DNA of 6,284 bases from JBGSIZ01 sp041742255 (GTDB lineage Bacteria; Pseudomonadota; Alphaproteobacteria; Rhodobacterales; Rhodobacteraceae). This document shows, in pieces, positions 5,099 through 6,284 of the stretch; position 1 is the stretch's first letter; every line of letters starts with the position of its first letter. The DNA lies in assembly GCA_041742255.1 (NCBI GenBank), contig JBGSIZ010000114.1, positions 1 to 6,284 on the forward strand. The letters run 5' to 3'. Both the position numbers and the translations under genes were made by a program. Under the pieces are notes generated by a model. That model saw only the letters and a program-made list of their open reading frames with translations. It searched no databases and was not told where the DNA came from.

Positions 5099-6284
5099 CT
5101 ATGCGGTCGGGGTGAACCGGTTGGCGAACTGGCGGCGCAACTCGGCCTTCTGCACCTTGCCCATGGTGTTGCGGGGCAGGGCGGGGACAATGTCGATGTG
5201 TCGGGGCAGCTTGAACCGGGCTAGTTGCGCGGCCAGGGCGGCGAGGATCGCGTCCGGGTCCACAACCGCACCGGGCAACGGCACCACAACCGCCACCACG
5301 GCCTCGCCCAGATCGGGATGCGGAACGCCCACCACGGCGCTTTCCGACACACCCGGCAGGGCATCCAGAACCTCCTCGATCTCTTTGGGATAGATGTTGT
5401 AGCCGCCCGCGATGATCAGATCCTTGGCGCGGCCCACGATTGTGACGGTGCCGCTTGCGTCCATGGTAGCCAGATCGCCGGTGATGAAAAACCCGCTGGG
5501 GCGCATATCCTCGGCGGTTTTGTCGGGCATCTGCCAGTATCCGGCGAACACGTTGTCGCCGCGCACCTCCAGCACGCCAATCTCGCCTCGGGGCACCTCG
5601 GCCCCGGTGGGGTCGCACACCTTGACCTGCACGCCGGGCAGCGGCTGGCCCACGGTGCCGGGCCTGCGGTCGCCGTGATAGGGGTTGGAGGTGTTCATGT
5701 TGGTTTCGGTCATGCCATAGCGTTCCAGAATACGGTGACCCGTGCGGGCCTGAAACTGGCGGTGGGTATCGGCCAGCAAGGGGGCAGACCCGGACACGAA
5801 CAGGCGCATATGGGCGGTCAGGGCGTCGTCAAACCGGGGATCGTCCAACAGGCGGGTGTAAAACGTGGGCACGCCCATCAACGTGGTGACGCGGGGCATC
5901 CACGCGATCAAGGCGTCCACGTCAAGACGGGGCAGAAACACCATGGCACCCCCTGCCAGCAAGGTGACGTTGGTGGCGACAAACAGACCGTGGGTGTGAA
6001 AGATCGGCAACGCATGCAGCAGGACGTCGCGGTCGGTGAACGCCCAGGCCTCGGTCAGGACGCGGGCATTGGACATGAGATTGCGCTGGGTCAGCATGGC
6101 GCCTTTGGACCGACCCGTGGTGCCCGATGTATACAGAATGGCCGCCAGATCGGTGTCGTGGCGGGGGACAGGGGGGAACGTGGCGGGCTGACCCTCGGCC
6201 AGATCGGACAAGGTCCCGTCTTGCGCTGCGCCAAGGGTATGCACCTGCGCGCCGGACCGGGCGGCGACCTGCGCAAGGGCCGGG
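5099..6284 (-). CDS. matB: Malonyl-CoA synthetase (MatB-like), N-terminus cut by window edge
   Basis: The visible 394 residues are the C-terminal part of an acyl-adenylate-forming enzyme. Full MatB proteins are about 500 residues, so roughly 110 are missing beyond the edge. The reaction is malonate + ATP + CoA to malonyl-CoA + AMP + PPi, via malonyl-AMP, in the cytoplasm. In visible numbering: phosphate-binding loop YTSGTTGRSKG (51-61), LPIFHTHGLFVA (92-103), adenine-site motif ERYGMTETNMNTSNPY (187-202), ribose-binding Asp in ITGD (267-270), hinge GRAKD (284-288) and the adenylation Lys in NTMGKVQK (372-379, Lys376). The TETNMNTSNPY and HTHGLF stretches are characteristic of MatB rather than generic acyl-CoA ligases. 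The Lys376 equivalent in Rhodopseudomonas palustris MatB is controlled by reversible acetylation. The frame continues upstream of the internal GTG at 6244, so that codon is not the true start. A methylmalonate-accepting variant is possible. Confidence 0.92.
   Translation of the reverse strand, partial: PALAQVAARSGAQVHTLGAAQDGTLSDLAEGQPATFPPVPRHDTDLAAILYTSGTTGRSKGAMLTQRNLMSNARVLTEAWAFTDRDVLLHALPIFHTHGLFVATNVTLLAGGAMVFLPRLDVDALIAWMPRVTTLMGVPTFYTRLLDDPRFDDALTAHMRLFVSGSAPLLADTHRQFQARTGHRILERYGMTETNMNTSNPYHGDRRPGTVGQPLPGVQVKVCDPTGAEVPRGEIGVLEVRGDNVFAGYWQMPDKTAEDMRPSGFFITGDLATMDASGTVTIVGRAKDLIIAGGYNIYPKEIEEVLDALPGVSESAVVGVPHPDLGEAVVAVVVPLPGAVVDPDAILAALAAQLARFKLPRHIDIVPALPRNTMGKVQKAELRRQFANRFTPTA

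Overview
The window looks like chromosome from a GC-rich alphaproteobacterium, most likely of the Rhodobacteraceae/Rhodobacterales. The basis is the GC-rich codon use, the style of the aspartate-semialdehyde dehydrogenase and malonyl-CoA synthetase proteins, and the type of LRR protein. No rRNA or other taxonomic marker is present, so this is an inference.

Layout. 1-463 (minus): N-terminal part of a YbjJ-like major facilitator superfamily (MFS) transporter that runs off the left edge. 464-612: divergent intergenic region. 613-2682 (plus): a 689-residue leucine-rich-repeat (LRR) protein with 13 near-identical 22-residue repeats, a long mainly helical C-terminal region I cannot name, and one candidate membrane segment. 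2683-2737: short convergent gap with an intrinsic terminator for the opposite strand. 2738-3760 (minus): asd, aspartate-semialdehyde dehydrogenase. 3830-5005 (minus): a complete 12-helix MFS transporter. 5099-6284 (minus): the C-terminal ~394 residues of a malonyl-CoA synthetase (MatB-like), cut by the right edge.

How it fits together. matB, the MFS gene and asd lie on one strand with gaps of 93 and 69 bp and may be partly co-transcribed, with transcription ending at the terminator at 2683-2711. matB and the MFS gene could form a small uptake and activation pair for malonate or another carboxylate, but only the MatB assignment is well supported. asd is housekeeping (the lysine/diaminopimelate, threonine and methionine branch) and has its own ribosome binding site and possibly its own promoter.

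The unusual element is the LRR gene. Its repeats are almost identical in DNA over the structural part of each unit, including synonymous sites. They vary at three codons that should point outward from the concave beta-sheet face, the usual ligand-binding surface of LRR proteins. Above the unit level the array is a mosaic of duplicated blocks, as expected from unequal recombination or gene conversion. With a possible membrane-associated C-terminal region and no recognisable enzymatic motif, this could be a recognition protein, but its function cannot be read from the sequence. No mobile element, CRISPR array, tRNA or integrase is visible in the window.
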